Positions 43,445-50,941 of a DNA stretch of 64,000 bases are shown in pieces. The position numbers and the translations under genes are program-made. The notes under the pieces are model-generated. The model worked only from the letters and a program-made list of their open reading frames with translations, ran no database searches and was not told the origin of the DNA. The stretch comes from Ruania albidiflava DSM 18029 (GTDB lineage Bacteria > Actinomycetota > Actinomycetes > Actinomycetales > Beutenbergiaceae). The DNA lies in the NCBI RefSeq assembly GCF_000421225.1, contig NZ_ATWL01000003.1:186001-250000 (forward strand), read 5' to 3'. The stretch's first letter is position 1. The number at the start of each line of letters is the position of its first letter.

Positions 43445-44140
43445 TCAGGGGCGGGCGGCGAACTTCTCCAGCAGCACGGTGTCCCCGGAGAGGATCAGCG
43501 TGTCGCCAGCATCGATCCGGGTCTCGGCGGTGGCGTACTCGAACGGTTGACCCGGTTCCTTCACCCCGATCACGGTGACTCCGTACTTGCGCTTGATGTC
43601 CGCCTCGCCGACCGTGAAACCGTGCGTCTCCTTCGGCGGGCGCATCTTGACGATGGTGAACCCGTCCTCCAGCTCGATGAAGTCCAGCATCCGCCCGGAG
43701 ACCAGGTGTGCCACGCGGGCGCCGGCGTCGTGCTCGGGGTAGACCACGTGGTGGGCGCCGATGCGCTGCAGGATCCGTCCGTGCTCGGCGGAGATCGCCT
43801 TCGCCCAGATCAGCGGGGTACCGATGTCCACGAGGTTCCCGGTGATCAGCACGCTCGCCTCCAGCGAGGTGCCCACCCCGACGACGGCGATCGGGAAGTC
43901 CCGTGCGCCCAGCTGGTCCAGCGCGTCTGGGTTCGAGGCATCCGCCTCCACCAGTGGGATGCGTCCGGTCCAGGCGCGGATCAGCTCCGGGTCGCGCTCC
44001 ACGGCCAGCACGTCCCGGCCCAGGCCGTCCAACGTGGCGGCCAGGGAGCTGCCGAACCGGCCCAGGCCGATCACCAGCACGCTCGCGTCGTGCCCGTAGT
44101 CGGTCTCGTTCGGATCCTGACGGGCGGACTTCCTATCCAA
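43445..44140 (-). CDS. trkA: Potassium uptake regulatory subunit TrkA/KtrA-like (RCK)
   Basis: 231 residues. N-terminal RCK Rossmann domain SVLVIGLGRFGSSLAATLDG, acidic ribose-binding VERDPELI, NAD/ATP pocket to about 135, and a C-terminal RCK_C (TrkA-C) domain ending ILSGDTVLLEKFA. A cytosolic gating ring for the TrkH channel encoded directly upstream. The start is TTG 44140, overlapping the trkH stop (TTGGATAG), with GGAGAGG about eight bases upstream. Single RCK copy, as in Ktr systems. Confidence 0.9.
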   Translation of the reverse strand: MDRKSARQDPNETDYGHDASVLVIGLGRFGSSLAATLDGLGRDVLAVERDPELIRAWTGRIPLVEADASNPDALDQLGARDFPIAVVGVGTSLEASVLITGNLVDIGTPLIWAKAISAEHGRILQRIGAHHVVYPEHDAGARVAHLVSGRMLDFIELEDGFTIVKMRPPKETHGFTVGEADIKRKYGVTVIGVKEPGQPFEYATAETRIDAGDTLILSGDTVLLEKFAARP

Positions 44141-45530
44141 TGGACGGCCTCTCCTCGGGGTATCGGATCACGCGGCGACGGTCGCGCAGGGCCAGCGCCG
44201 CGGCCAGGGTCATCGTGCCGGTGCGGCCGGCGAACATCAGCGCGACCAGGACATACTTCGCCGAGCTCGGCAGGGACGAGGTGATGCCGGTGCTCAACCC
44301 GCAGGTGGCGAACGCGGAGATCACCTCGAACAGCACCTGGTTCAGGTGCAGGTCGGTGAGCACCAGCAGTGCCAGGGAGGCCGCGCCCACCATCGTGGCG
44401 CCGACGAACGCCACTGCGATCGCCACCCGCACCACGCCCGGGTCCAGCCGTCGGCCGAAGGCTTCGATGTCCCGGTCACCGCGCGCTTCGGCGCGGATCG
44501 CCAGCAGCATGACGGCGAACGTGGTCACCTTGATCCCGCCGGCGGTCGAGGCGCTGCCGCCGCCGACGAACATCAGGGCATCCTGCACCAGCCAGGTGCC
44601 TTCGCTCATCGAGGCGACGTCCACTGTGGAGAACCCCGAGGACCGCGGTGTCATCCCGGCGAGCAGGCTGGCCAGCACGCGCTCGTTGGTGGACAGCGGG
44701 CCGTAGGAGTCCGGGTTGCCCCACTCCAGCGCGCCGATAGCCACCGCACCCACCACGAACAGCAGCGCGCTGGTGACCACGGTCAGCTTCGCGTGCAGCG
44801 ACCACCGGCGCGGGCGGCGCCAGCTCTGCGTGATCGCCAGGATCGCCGGGAAGCCGAGTGCGCCGATGAACCCGCCGACGATGATCGGCAGGCACATCCA
44901 CCAGTCGCCCACGTACGGGGCGAGGCTCTCCTCGATGATGATGCCGGCATTGTTGAAGATGGAGATCGACTGGAACAGGCTGTGCCAGACCGCCCGGCCG
45001 GGGGAGTAGCCGATCATCAGGAACCTCGGCAGCAGCACCAGCATCAGCGCACCCTCGATCACCGCAGTGGTCACCAGCACCGCCCGGATCAGCGAGCCGA
45101 CCTCGCCGAGCCGAGCCGTCTTGGTCTCCGCCGCTGCCAGCAGCCGCTGGGTCAGCCCGATCCGGCGAGAGACCGCCAGGCCGAGGATGGAGGCCAGCGT
45201 CATCACGCCCAGGCCGCCGATCTGGATGCCGACCATGATCACCGCGTGCCCGAACGGGGACCAATAGGTGGCGGTCGGCACGGTGACCAACCCGGTCACG
45301 CACACCGAGGTGGTGGCGGTGAACAGCGCATCGGCGAACGGGGCCCGGTGACCGTCGGCAGTGGCGATCGGCAGCGAGAGCAACCCGGTGATCACGACGA
45401 TCACCAGGCTGAAGACGGCGATCGTCAACCGGGCAGGAGAGCGGTGCGCAACGTCGTCGATACGTTCGCGGACGCGGACGAGGAGGGACAGACCCTCCTC
45501 CTCCACGCGCTGCACCCGCTCCTGCTCCAC
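44133..45530 (-). CDS. trkH: Potassium channel-type transporter TrkH/KtrB
   Basis: 465 residues, membrane channel with four M1-P-M2 repeats. Selectivity-filter glycines are visible in TTSVCVTGLVTV, SIFNNAGIII, MTPRSSGFSTVDV and FATCGLSTGIT, one per repeat. A long M2C break (GGSASTAGGIKVTT) follows the third. The C-terminus DRRRVIRYPEERPSIG is typical. GTG 45530 was chosen, with CGGAG upstream; the longer frame runs into the divergent deacetylase start. Works with TrkA in a two-gene unit. Confidence 0.92.
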   Translation of the reverse strand: MEQERVQRVEEEGLSLLVRVRERIDDVAHRSPARLTIAVFSLVIVVITGLLSLPIATADGHRAPFADALFTATTSVCVTGLVTVPTATYWSPFGHAVIMVGIQIGGLGVMTLASILGLAVSRRIGLTQRLLAAAETKTARLGEVGSLIRAVLVTTAVIEGALMLVLLPRFLMIGYSPGRAVWHSLFQSISIFNNAGIIIEESLAPYVGDWWMCLPIIVGGFIGALGFPAILAITQSWRRPRRWSLHAKLTVVTSALLFVVGAVAIGALEWGNPDSYGPLSTNERVLASLLAGMTPRSSGFSTVDVASMSEGTWLVQDALMFVGGGSASTAGGIKVTTFAVMLLAIRAEARGDRDIEAFGRRLDPGVVRVAIAVAFVGATMVGAASLALLVLTDLHLNQVLFEVISAFATCGLSTGITSSLPSSAKYVLVALMFAGRTGTMTLAAALALRDRRRVIRYPEERPSIG

Positions 45531-45611
45531 GACACTCCGCACTGTCGGCGCTTGCGATGATCGCTGCCTACTGTGCCACGCACCACGTGCCCGCGGGCGG
45601 GACAACACCGA

Positions 45612-45617
45612 TACGGT
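45612..45617 (+). promoter_or_regulatory. -10 element of the deacetylase gene (leaderless)
   Basis: TACGGT lies seven bases before the ATG at 45625. Confidence 0.45.
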
Positions 45618-45624
45618 GACCTGC

Positions 45625-46815
45625 ATGTCCGTGCCCGTGACCCTGCCGTGGAGCGAGAACCTGCTCGGCTACGACTTCGGTGTCGGCCACCCGATGGCCC
45701 CGGTCCGCCTGAGGTTGACCCTCGAGCTGCTCACCGCGCTCGGTCTGCTCGATGACCCGGCGGTGCACCTGGTGGACGCCCCGGTCGCCGACGACGCTGC
45801 GCTCACCACTGTGCACGAGGCGGCCTACGTCCGCGCGGTGCGGGCGGCCAGCACCGGTACCCCGGACCGGACCCGCGGCCTGGGCACCGACGATGATCCG
45901 ATCTTCCCGGGGATGCACGAGGCCTCTGCCCGGATCGTCGGTGCCACCCTCGCAGGAGCCCGTGCCGTGTGGCCGGGTGGCCCGGGCGGGCCGGCGCACG
46001 CGGTCAGCCTGGCCGGGGGGATGCACCATGCGATGCCCTCCCGGGCCGCCGGCTTCTGCGTCTACAACGACCTCGCGGCGGCGATCGCCTGGTTGCTGGC
46101 CAACGGCTGCGAACGGGTGCTCTACCTCGACGTCGACGCCCACCACGGCGACGGGGTGGAACGGATCTTCTGGAACGACCCGCGGGTGGTGACCCTCTCG
46201 GTGCACCAGAGCGGGCAGAGCCTGTTCCCGGGCACCGGCTTCCCGCAGGACATCGGCAGCGCCGACGCCCGGGGCAGTGCGATCAACGTGCCGCTGCCGG
46301 CCGGCACCTCCGACCGGGGCTGGCTGCGGGCGATCGAGGCCGTGGCTGGGCCGGTGGTCCGGGCCTTCGCCCCCCAGGTGCTGGTCAGCCAGCACGGTTG
46401 CGACACCCACGCCCGCGACCCGTTGACCGGGCTGGAGGTCTCCGTGGACGGTCAGCGTGCGGCCGCACAGCTGATCGCGGGCTGGGCGGCCGAGCATGCC
46501 GGTGGACGCTGGCTGGCCACCGGTGGGGGTGGCTACGACCTGGTCAGCACCGTGCCCCGCGCCTGGTCCCACCTGGTGGCGGTCAGTCTGGGCCGGCCGA
46601 TCGACCCGGACACCGAGGTGCCCGCCGCGTGGCAGGATCTGGCCCGCCGGCTCACCGGGGCAGAGGTGCCCACCCGGATGGGGGAGGGACGCAACGTGGA
46701 CTTCCGCCCGTGGCTGGACGGCTACGACCCGGCAGACCCGGTGGACCGGGCGATCATGGCCACCCGTCGTACCGCCTTCCCGCACCACGGGCTGGAGCCG
46801 ATGACGGCAGAATGA
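45625..46815 (+). CDS. Class I/II histone deacetylase-like (AcuC-type) amidohydrolase
   Basis: 396 residues. Zinc-dependent deacetylase fold: GGMHHAMPSRAAGFCVYNDL with the paired catalytic histidines, YLDVDAHHGDGVERIFW with the zinc Asp and His, STGTGFP-like PGTGFPQDIGS, and VSQHGCDTHARDPLTGLEV with the second zinc Asp. In bacteria AcuC removes acetyl groups from acetyl-CoA synthetase; others act on polyamines. No acs gene is next to it. ATG 45625 fits the leaderless pattern and gives the family start LPWSENLLGYDFG. Confidence 0.9.
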   Translation: MSVPVTLPWSENLLGYDFGVGHPMAPVRLRLTLELLTALGLLDDPAVHLVDAPVADDAALTTVHEAAYVRAVRAASTGTPDRTRGLGTDDDPIFPGMHEASARIVGATLAGARAVWPGGPGGPAHAVSLAGGMHHAMPSRAAGFCVYNDLAAAIAWLLANGCERVLYLDVDAHHGDGVERIFWNDPRVVTLSVHQSGQSLFPGTGFPQDIGSADARGSAINVPLPAGTSDRGWLRAIEAVAGPVVRAFAPQVLVSQHGCDTHARDPLTGLEVSVDGQRAAAQLIAGWAAEHAGGRWLATGGGGYDLVSTVPRAWSHLVAVSLGRPIDPDTEVPAAWQDLARRLTGAEVPTRMGEGRNVDFRPWLDGYDPADPVDRAIMATRRTAFPHHGLEPMTAE

Positions 46816-46827
46816 ACGGTGAACAGT

Positions 46828-46863
46828 TCCCTATCTGGAGCAGAACCCTCTAAGATGCTCCAG
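46828..46863 (+). promoter_or_regulatory. Promoter of the HTH gene with an 8-bp inverted repeat
   Basis: TTCCCT (46828-46833) and TAAGAT (46851-46856) are 17 nt apart. CTGGAGCA (46835-46842) and TGCTCCAG (46856-46863) are exact complements around the -10; this could be an operator or the hairpin ending the deacetylase transcript. Confidence 0.45.
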
Positions 46864-46924
46864 TGGGGGCCTGCATCGGTCCCGCACGTCCGTACCAGCA
46901 CGATCCAGGAGAGGAACCTCGGCC

Positions 46925-47143
46925 ATGGCAGACGCCACTGCAGCGCCGCGGTTCCTGACCGTCGCCGAGGTGGCCGAGATGGCCCGGGTGTCCCGGATGA
47001 CCGTGTACCGGATGGTGCACTCCGGGGAGCTTCCGGCGGTCCGGGTGGGCAAGTCGTACCGGGTGCCGCAGGCCGCGGTGGAGAAGATGCTCTCCGACGG
47101 GTTGGACTCCTGGGGCGAGGGGCGGTCGGCCGCCGGACGCTGA
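46925..47143 (+). CDS. Small helix-turn-helix DNA-binding protein (excisionase/BldC-like)
   Basis: 72 residues, almost entirely one winged MerR-like HTH: FLTVAEVAEMARVSRMTVYR, then VHSGELPAVRVGKSYRVPQA. ATG 46925 with AGGAGAGG about eleven bases upstream. By position next to the bS22 gene it corresponds to the small DNA-binding protein between proC and bS22 in mycobacteria (Rv0500A in my memory). It is a developmental or housekeeping regulator rather than a phage excisionase: no integrase or phage gene is near. Confidence 0.88.
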   Translation: MADATAAPRFLTVAEVAEMARVSRMTVYRMVHSGELPAVRVGKSYRVPQAAVEKMLSDGLDSWGEGRSAAGR

Positions 47144-47237
47144 GCGTCGCTGGCCGGTCGGCGGCAGGCTCCGGCCCGCTCGGTACTGCCCGGGACCATG
47201 GCCGCGGCCCCAGGCGTGGTGCGCGGTGCCGACCCGG

Positions 47238-47243
47238 TAGGAT
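47238..47243 (+). promoter_or_regulatory. -10 element upstream of the bS22 gene
   Basis: TAGGAT, 60 nt before the GTG at 47303; no clear -35. It suggests a dedicated transcript for the short gene. Confidence 0.4.
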
Positions 47244-47302
47244 GTGCCCTTGTTCCGTCCCGGCGTGAGCCGTTCGCGCCAGTAGATCCGTAGTGAGGTC
47301 CC

Positions 47303-47401
47303 GTGGGTTCAGTCATCAAGAAGCGTCGCAAGCGTATGGCCAAGAAGAAGCACCGCAAGATGCTGCGCAAGACGCGCCACCAGCGTCGCAACAAGAAGTA
47401 G
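47303..47401 (+). CDS. bS22 / AURKAIP1-COX24-domain ribosomal peptide
   Basis: 32 residues from GTG 47303 to TAG, too short for most ORF callers. The product starts GSVIKKRRKRMAKKKHRKML and ends RHQRRNKK: 20 of 32 residues are Lys or Arg. This matches the AURKAIP1/COX24 peptide seen as an extra ribosomal protein, bS22, at the decoding side of the mycobacterial 30S subunit. GAGG lies five bases before the start. Flanked by the HTH and glutaredoxin-like genes in the same order as in other actinobacteria. Confidence 0.9.
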   Translation: MGSVIKKRRKRMAKKKHRKMLRKTRHQRRNKK

Positions 47402-47411
47402 CCCCGACTAC

Positions 47412-47648
47412 GTGGACCCACGGGTAGAGCTCCTCGGTCGCCCCGGATGCCACCTGTGCGAGGCCGCACGACGGGTCGTGCGGGTAGTCTGCGAGGCGCG
47501 CGGGCAGGACTGGGTGGAACGGAACGTGGACGACGACCCCGAGCTGGCCCAGGCATACGGTGAGCTGGTGCCGGTGGTGCTCGTCGACGGCGCGCAGGTC
47601 GGGTACTACCGGATCGACCCGGACCGGCTACGTGCGGCTCTCGGCTGA
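47412..47648 (+). CDS. Glutaredoxin-like protein (DUF836 type)
   Basis: 78 residues. Thioredoxin fold with the redox motif CHLC (residues 13-16) in RPGCHLCEAARRVVRV, and the cis-Pro loop ELVPVVLVDGAQVGYYRI. GTG 47412, 10 nt after the bS22 stop, so probably co-transcribed. A cytosolic thiol-disulfide reductase of unknown partner. Confidence 0.87.
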   Translation: MDPRVELLGRPGCHLCEAARRVVRVVCEARGQDWVERNVDDDPELAQAYGELVPVVLVDGAQVGYYRIDPDRLRAALG

Positions 47649-47667
47649 GCGGGTCCGGGTCGACCAA

Positions 47668-47712
47668 CTGCAGCCGGCGCCGCGAGGTTCGACCTCGCGG
47701 CGCCGGCTGCAG
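47668..47712. terminator. Perfect 21-bp terminator hairpin
   Basis: Arms 47668-47688 and 47692-47712 are exact complements with a TCG loop, between the convergent ends of the glutaredoxin-like and YceI genes. No T-tract; probably works in both directions. Confidence 0.75.
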
Positions 47713-47731
47713 TGTCTGCGCCGGTCCTGAC

Positions 47732-48274
47732 TCAGGCTGTGACGAGCTCCCGGACCGCCTCGACCTCGATGGCGACCTTCACCTTGTCGCCGACCAGCAG
47801 GTTCCCGCCGTCGAGGACCACGTTGAAGGTGAGGCCAAAGTCCTTGCGGGAGATCTCGGTCTCGATGGTGAAGCCGAGCGTCTCCTCTCCCTCGGCGCCG
47901 ATGGCGCCGTTGAACTCGGCCTCCAGTGCCACCGGCCGGGTCACCCCGTTGACGGTCAGGTCGCCGTGCAGCACGAACTCCTCACCGCTGCCCTCCACCG
48001 AGGTGGACGTAAAGGTCCACTCCGGGTTCTCCTCTGCATTCCAGAAGTCGGCGCTGCGCAGGTGGGCGTCGCGCTGCTCGTTGCCGGTGTGCACCGAACC
48101 GGACTGGATCGTGACCTGCGCGCTGGAGTCGGCAAAGTTCTCGGCCACCGTGAAGGAGCCGACGAAGTCGGTGAACCGGCCGCGCACCTTCGCGATGCCG
48201 GAGTGGCGCACGACGAAGCCGATCTCGCTGTGGCTGGTGTCGATGGCGAAGGTGCCCGTAGGGATCGCGGTCAT
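47732..48274 (-). CDS. YceI family lipid-binding protein
   Basis: 180 residues, an extended lipocalin-like barrel that binds polyprenoid chains. Family pattern: FAIDTSHSEIGFVVRHSGIA, KVRGRFTDFVGSF, DAHLRSADFWNAEENPEWTF, DLTVNGVTRPVAL, ISRKDFGLTFN. No signal peptide, so the cytosolic form common in actinobacteria. ATG 48274 is used because AGGAGG lies six bases upstream; the in-frame ATG at 48289 contains that site. Divergent from a MarR gene, a common pairing. Confidence 0.92.
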   Translation of the reverse strand: MTAIPTGTFAIDTSHSEIGFVVRHSGIAKVRGRFTDFVGSFTVAENFADSSAQVTIQSGSVHTGNEQRDAHLRSADFWNAEENPEWTFTSTSVEGSGEEFVLHGDLTVNGVTRPVALEAEFNGAIGAEGEETLGFTIETEISRKDFGLTFNVVLDGGNLLVGDKVKVAIEVEAVRELVTA

Positions 48275-48289
48275 CTGCATCCTCCTCAT

Positions 48290-48331
48290 GTTGTTGCATA
48301 TTGAATAGTTGAAGGTTGTAGTAACTACTAT
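48290..48331. promoter_or_regulatory. A/T-rich divergent control region of yceI and marR
   Basis: The stretch is far poorer in GC than its surroundings. It carries GTAGTAACTAC (48318-48328), a perfect 11-nt palindrome, a TACTAT -10 hexamer (48326-48331) toward marR and TTGAATAG/TTGAAGG repeats. Probable MarR binding site controlling both genes. Confidence 0.55.
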
Positions 48332-48377
48332 GGTGATCCCCTACGCTGCTGTCAAGGGCTGCGGGAAGGAGAGGGGT

Positions 48378-48851
48378 GTGAGCCAGGACGCACTGTGGCT
48401 CGACGCCGAGCAGCAGGCGCACTGGCGCGCGTTCCTCAGCGGCAGCTGGGCCCTGCTGACTGCCCTGGAACGGGACCTGGAGGAGAGCACCGGGCTGTCG
48501 ATGAGCGAGTACGAGGTGCTGGTGCGCCTCAGCGAGGCCGAGGGGCGCAGCCTGCGGATGTCCCAGCTCGCCGACCAGGTGGTGGCCTCGCGGTCGCGAC
48601 TGACCCACACGGTGCAGCGGATGGAACAGGCTGGGCTGGTTGCTCGGCGGGCCAGCCTGGGTGACCGCCGTGGCGTGGACTGTGTGCTCACCGATGCCGG
48701 GTTCGCCCGCCTGGTGGAGGCTGCACCGCACCACGTAGCCTCCGTCCGGGCGCGGCTGGTGGACGTGCTGCCGCCGGAGCAGTTCGCCCGGCTCGGGGAG
48801 ATCTTCGCCGTCCTCGGCGCCGCACTGGACCAGCCCGACCCTGTGTCCTGA
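48378..48851 (+). CDS. MarR family transcriptional regulator
   Basis: 157 residues. Winged helix core LSMSEYEVLVRLSEAEGRSL, recognition helix region MSQLADQVVASRSRLTHTVQ, wing with the invariant DRR (GDRRGVDCVLTDAG). Dimerises through the terminal helices. Binds a small ligand, not identifiable. GTG 48378 with AAGGAGAGG just upstream; the longer frame overlaps the palindromic control region. Likely represses the divergent yceI. Confidence 0.9.
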   Translation: MSQDALWLDAEQQAHWRAFLSGSWALLTALERDLEESTGLSMSEYEVLVRLSEAEGRSLRMSQLADQVVASRSRLTHTVQRMEQAGLVARRASLGDRRGVDCVLTDAGFARLVEAAPHHVASVRARLVDVLPPEQFARLGEIFAVLGAALDQPDPVS

Positions 48852-48901
48852 CCCACCCGCGGTGGCGTCGAGCACTCAGGAAGATTTGCGAGACTGGAGC
48901 C

Positions 48902-49546
48902 ATGGTGCGTACCACTGTCCATCTCCTCCGGCACGGTGAGGTCGACAACCCCGATCGGGTGCTGTACGGGCGTCGCCCGGGCTTCGGGCTCTCCGAACGG
49001 GGTCGCACCATGGCAGAACGCGTCGCCAGTGGACTCACCGCGCGCGCGGCGGACCTGGTCTACCTCGCTGCTTCGCCGCTGCAGCGGGCCCAGGAGACCG
49101 CTGCCCCGCTGAGCGAAGCGTTCGACCTGGACGTGGACACCGATGGCCGGCTGATCGAGGCAGTGAACTACTTCGAGGGCAGCACTGTGGGCAAGGACCC
49201 GACCGTGCTGCTCAACCCCCGGCACTGGCCGAAGCTGGTCAACCCGGCCAAACCTTCCTGGGGAGAGCCCTACGCCGAGCAGGCGGAGCGGATGTTCGCC
49301 GCGATCCGGGAGGCGAAAAGCCGCGCAGCCGGTCACGAAGCCGTGCTCGTCTCCCACCAGCTACCGATCTGGGTGGTGCGGCGCACCCTGGAAGGAGGCT
49401 CGATGATCCACGACCCCCGTCGGCGCCGGTGCACCCTCGCCTCGCTGACCAGCCTCACCTTCGACGACGGCACCCTGGTGGCGCTGGACTACTCCGAACC
49501 CTGCCGCGACCTGCTGCCGGACTCTTCGACGGCGGTACTTCCATGA
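48902..49546 (+). CDS. Histidine phosphatase (phosphoglycerate mutase-like)
   Basis: 214 residues. Catalytic LLRHGEVDNPDRVLYGR with the phospho-accepting His, ASPLQRAQETAAPL, and VLVSHQLPIWVVRR with the second His. In mycobacteria this gene precedes the resA-ccdA-resB-ccsA group (Rv0525 onward, from memory), exactly as here. Substrate unknown. Stop overlaps the next start (ATGA), so it is the first gene of the cytochrome maturation operon. Confidence 0.88.
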   Translation: MVRTTVHLLRHGEVDNPDRVLYGRRPGFGLSERGRTMAERVASGLTARAADLVYLAASPLQRAQETAAPLSEAFDLDVDTDGRLIEAVNYFEGSTVGKDPTVLLNPRHWPKLVNPAKPSWGEPYAEQAERMFAAIREAKSRAAGHEAVLVSHQLPIWVVRRTLEGGSMIHDPRRRRCTLASLTSLTFDDGTLVALDYSEPCRDLLPDSSTAVLP

Positions 49547-50169
49547 CCCTGTGGGGCGCCCTAGCCCGGGGTCGGGCAGGCAGGCGCGCGCTGCGCGCGA
49601 CCACAGCCGTCGTCGCGGCGGCCGGGCTCGCGCTGGCGGCCGGGTGCGCTGACTCCGATGCTCAGGACCAGGCGCAGGACGTCGGCGCCGGGTACGTCTC
49701 CGGTGACGGGACGGTCCAGACCTGGGCCGAGGCGGACCGCAACGAGCCGGTCGAGCTGAGCGGCACCACCTACGACGAGCAGGAGATCGACCTTGCAGAC
49801 TGGCGTGGCGACGTCGTCATGCTGAACTTCTGGTACGCCGCCTGCCCGCCGTGCCGGGCCGAGGCACCGGACCTGGCCACGATCGCCGAGGACTACGCCG
49901 ACGAGGGCCTGCACGCCCTCGGGGTGAACCACACCGACGATGCTGGCACCGCCCTGGCCTTTGAGCGATCCTTCGACATGCCCTACCCCAGCCTGGACGA
50001 CAGTGACGCCCAAGGGGTGGCGGCGATGCAGGGTGTGGTCCCGTTGAGCGCGATGCCTTCCACGGTGGTGCTGGACCGGGACGGCCGGGTCGCCGGCCGG
50101 ATCCTCGGCCAGATCGATCCCAGCACTCTACGCGCGCTGATCGACGACACGCTGGCCGAGGAGGCCTGA
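49543..50169 (+). CDS. resA: ResA/TlpA-type thiol-disulfide lipoprotein
   Basis: 208 residues. Lipobox LALAAGCAD anchors it outside the membrane. Thioredoxin fold with CPPC in FWYAACPPCRAEAPDL, and cis-Pro VPLSAMPSTVVLDRDG. Reduces the haem-binding cysteines of apocytochrome c before haem attachment. Start ATG 49543 overlaps the upstream stop. Receives electrons from CcdA encoded next. Confidence 0.92.
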   Translation: MTLWGALARGRAGRRALRATTAVVAAAGLALAAGCADSDAQDQAQDVGAGYVSGDGTVQTWAEADRNEPVELSGTTYDEQEIDLADWRGDVVMLNFWYAACPPCRAEAPDLATIAEDYADEGLHALGVNHTDDAGTALAFERSFDMPYPSLDDSDAQGVAAMQGVVPLSAMPSTVVLDRDGRVAGRILGQIDPSTLRALIDDTLAEEA

Positions 50170-50174
50170 CCACC

Positions 50175-50939
50175 GTGGGTTCCTGGGCTGGCTCCCTCGC
50201 CGAGGTCGTCTTCTCCGGTTCGCTGCTCGCCGCTGCACCAGTGGCACTGCTGGCCGGGTTCGTCTCCTTCGCCTCCCCGTGCGTGCTGCCGCTGGTGCCT
50301 GGCTACCTGGGCTACGTGGGCGGCATGGTCGGCGCCGACCCGGCCGGCAAGGGCAGCGGCTCGCGGGCCCGCCTGGTGCTCGGCGTGCTCGGCTTCGTCG
50401 CCGGGTTCGCGCTGGTGTTCACCCTCGTCACGATGGCGCTGACCACCATCGGTATCACCTTGTTCCGCTGGCAGGACGTGATCACCCGGGTGCTCGGGGT
50501 GCTCGTGATCCTGCTCGGCCTGGCGTTCCTGGGGGCGATGCCGTTCCTGCAGCGGGAGCGCCGGATACACATCTCCCCCCGTGCCGGCGTGTGGGGGGCG
50601 CCGCTGCTGGGTATCGTCTTCGGGCTCGGCTGGGCACCGTGCATCGGCCCCACCCTGGCCGCGGTGCAGTCCCTGGCGGTCGGTGGTGGCGACCCAGTCC
50701 GCGCACTGGTGCTGGTACTGCTGTACTGCGCGGGTCTGGGTGTGCCGTTCGTGCTGGTGGCGATGGGGCTGAAGTCCTCGGCGCGCATGGTGGCGTTCCT
50801 GCGCCGGCACCGGCTGGCGGTCATGCGCGCCGGCGGCGGACTGCTCCTCCTGCTCGGCCTGGCCCTGGTCAGCGGCCTGTGGTCGCGCTGGGCCGGCTGG
50901 CTGCAGGGCCTCATCGACGGCTTTACCCCGGTGGTCTGA
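50175..50939 (+). CDS. ccdA: Cytochrome c biogenesis thiol transporter CcdA
   Basis: 254 residues, six membrane spans. The two conserved cysteine sites are present: FVSFASPCVLPLVPGYLGYV in the first span and GLGWAPCIGPTLAAV in the fourth. It passes reducing power from cytosolic thioredoxin to ResA. GTG 50175, five nt after resA. Confidence 0.95.
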   Translation: MGSWAGSLAEVVFSGSLLAAAPVALLAGFVSFASPCVLPLVPGYLGYVGGMVGADPAGKGSGSRARLVLGVLGFVAGFALVFTLVTMALTTIGITLFRWQDVITRVLGVLVILLGLAFLGAMPFLQRERRIHISPRAGVWGAPLLGIVFGLGWAPCIGPTLAAVQSLAVGGGDPVRALVLVLLYCAGLGVPFVLVAMGLKSSARMVAFLRRHRLAVMRAGGGLLLLLGLALVSGLWSRWAGWLQGLIDGFTPVV

Positions 50940-50941
50940 GG

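Noticed and set aside
46925-47143. Phage excisionase call for the small HTH gene
   Set aside because: No integrase, attachment site or phage gene nearby, and the neighbour order matches a conserved chromosomal block with bS22.
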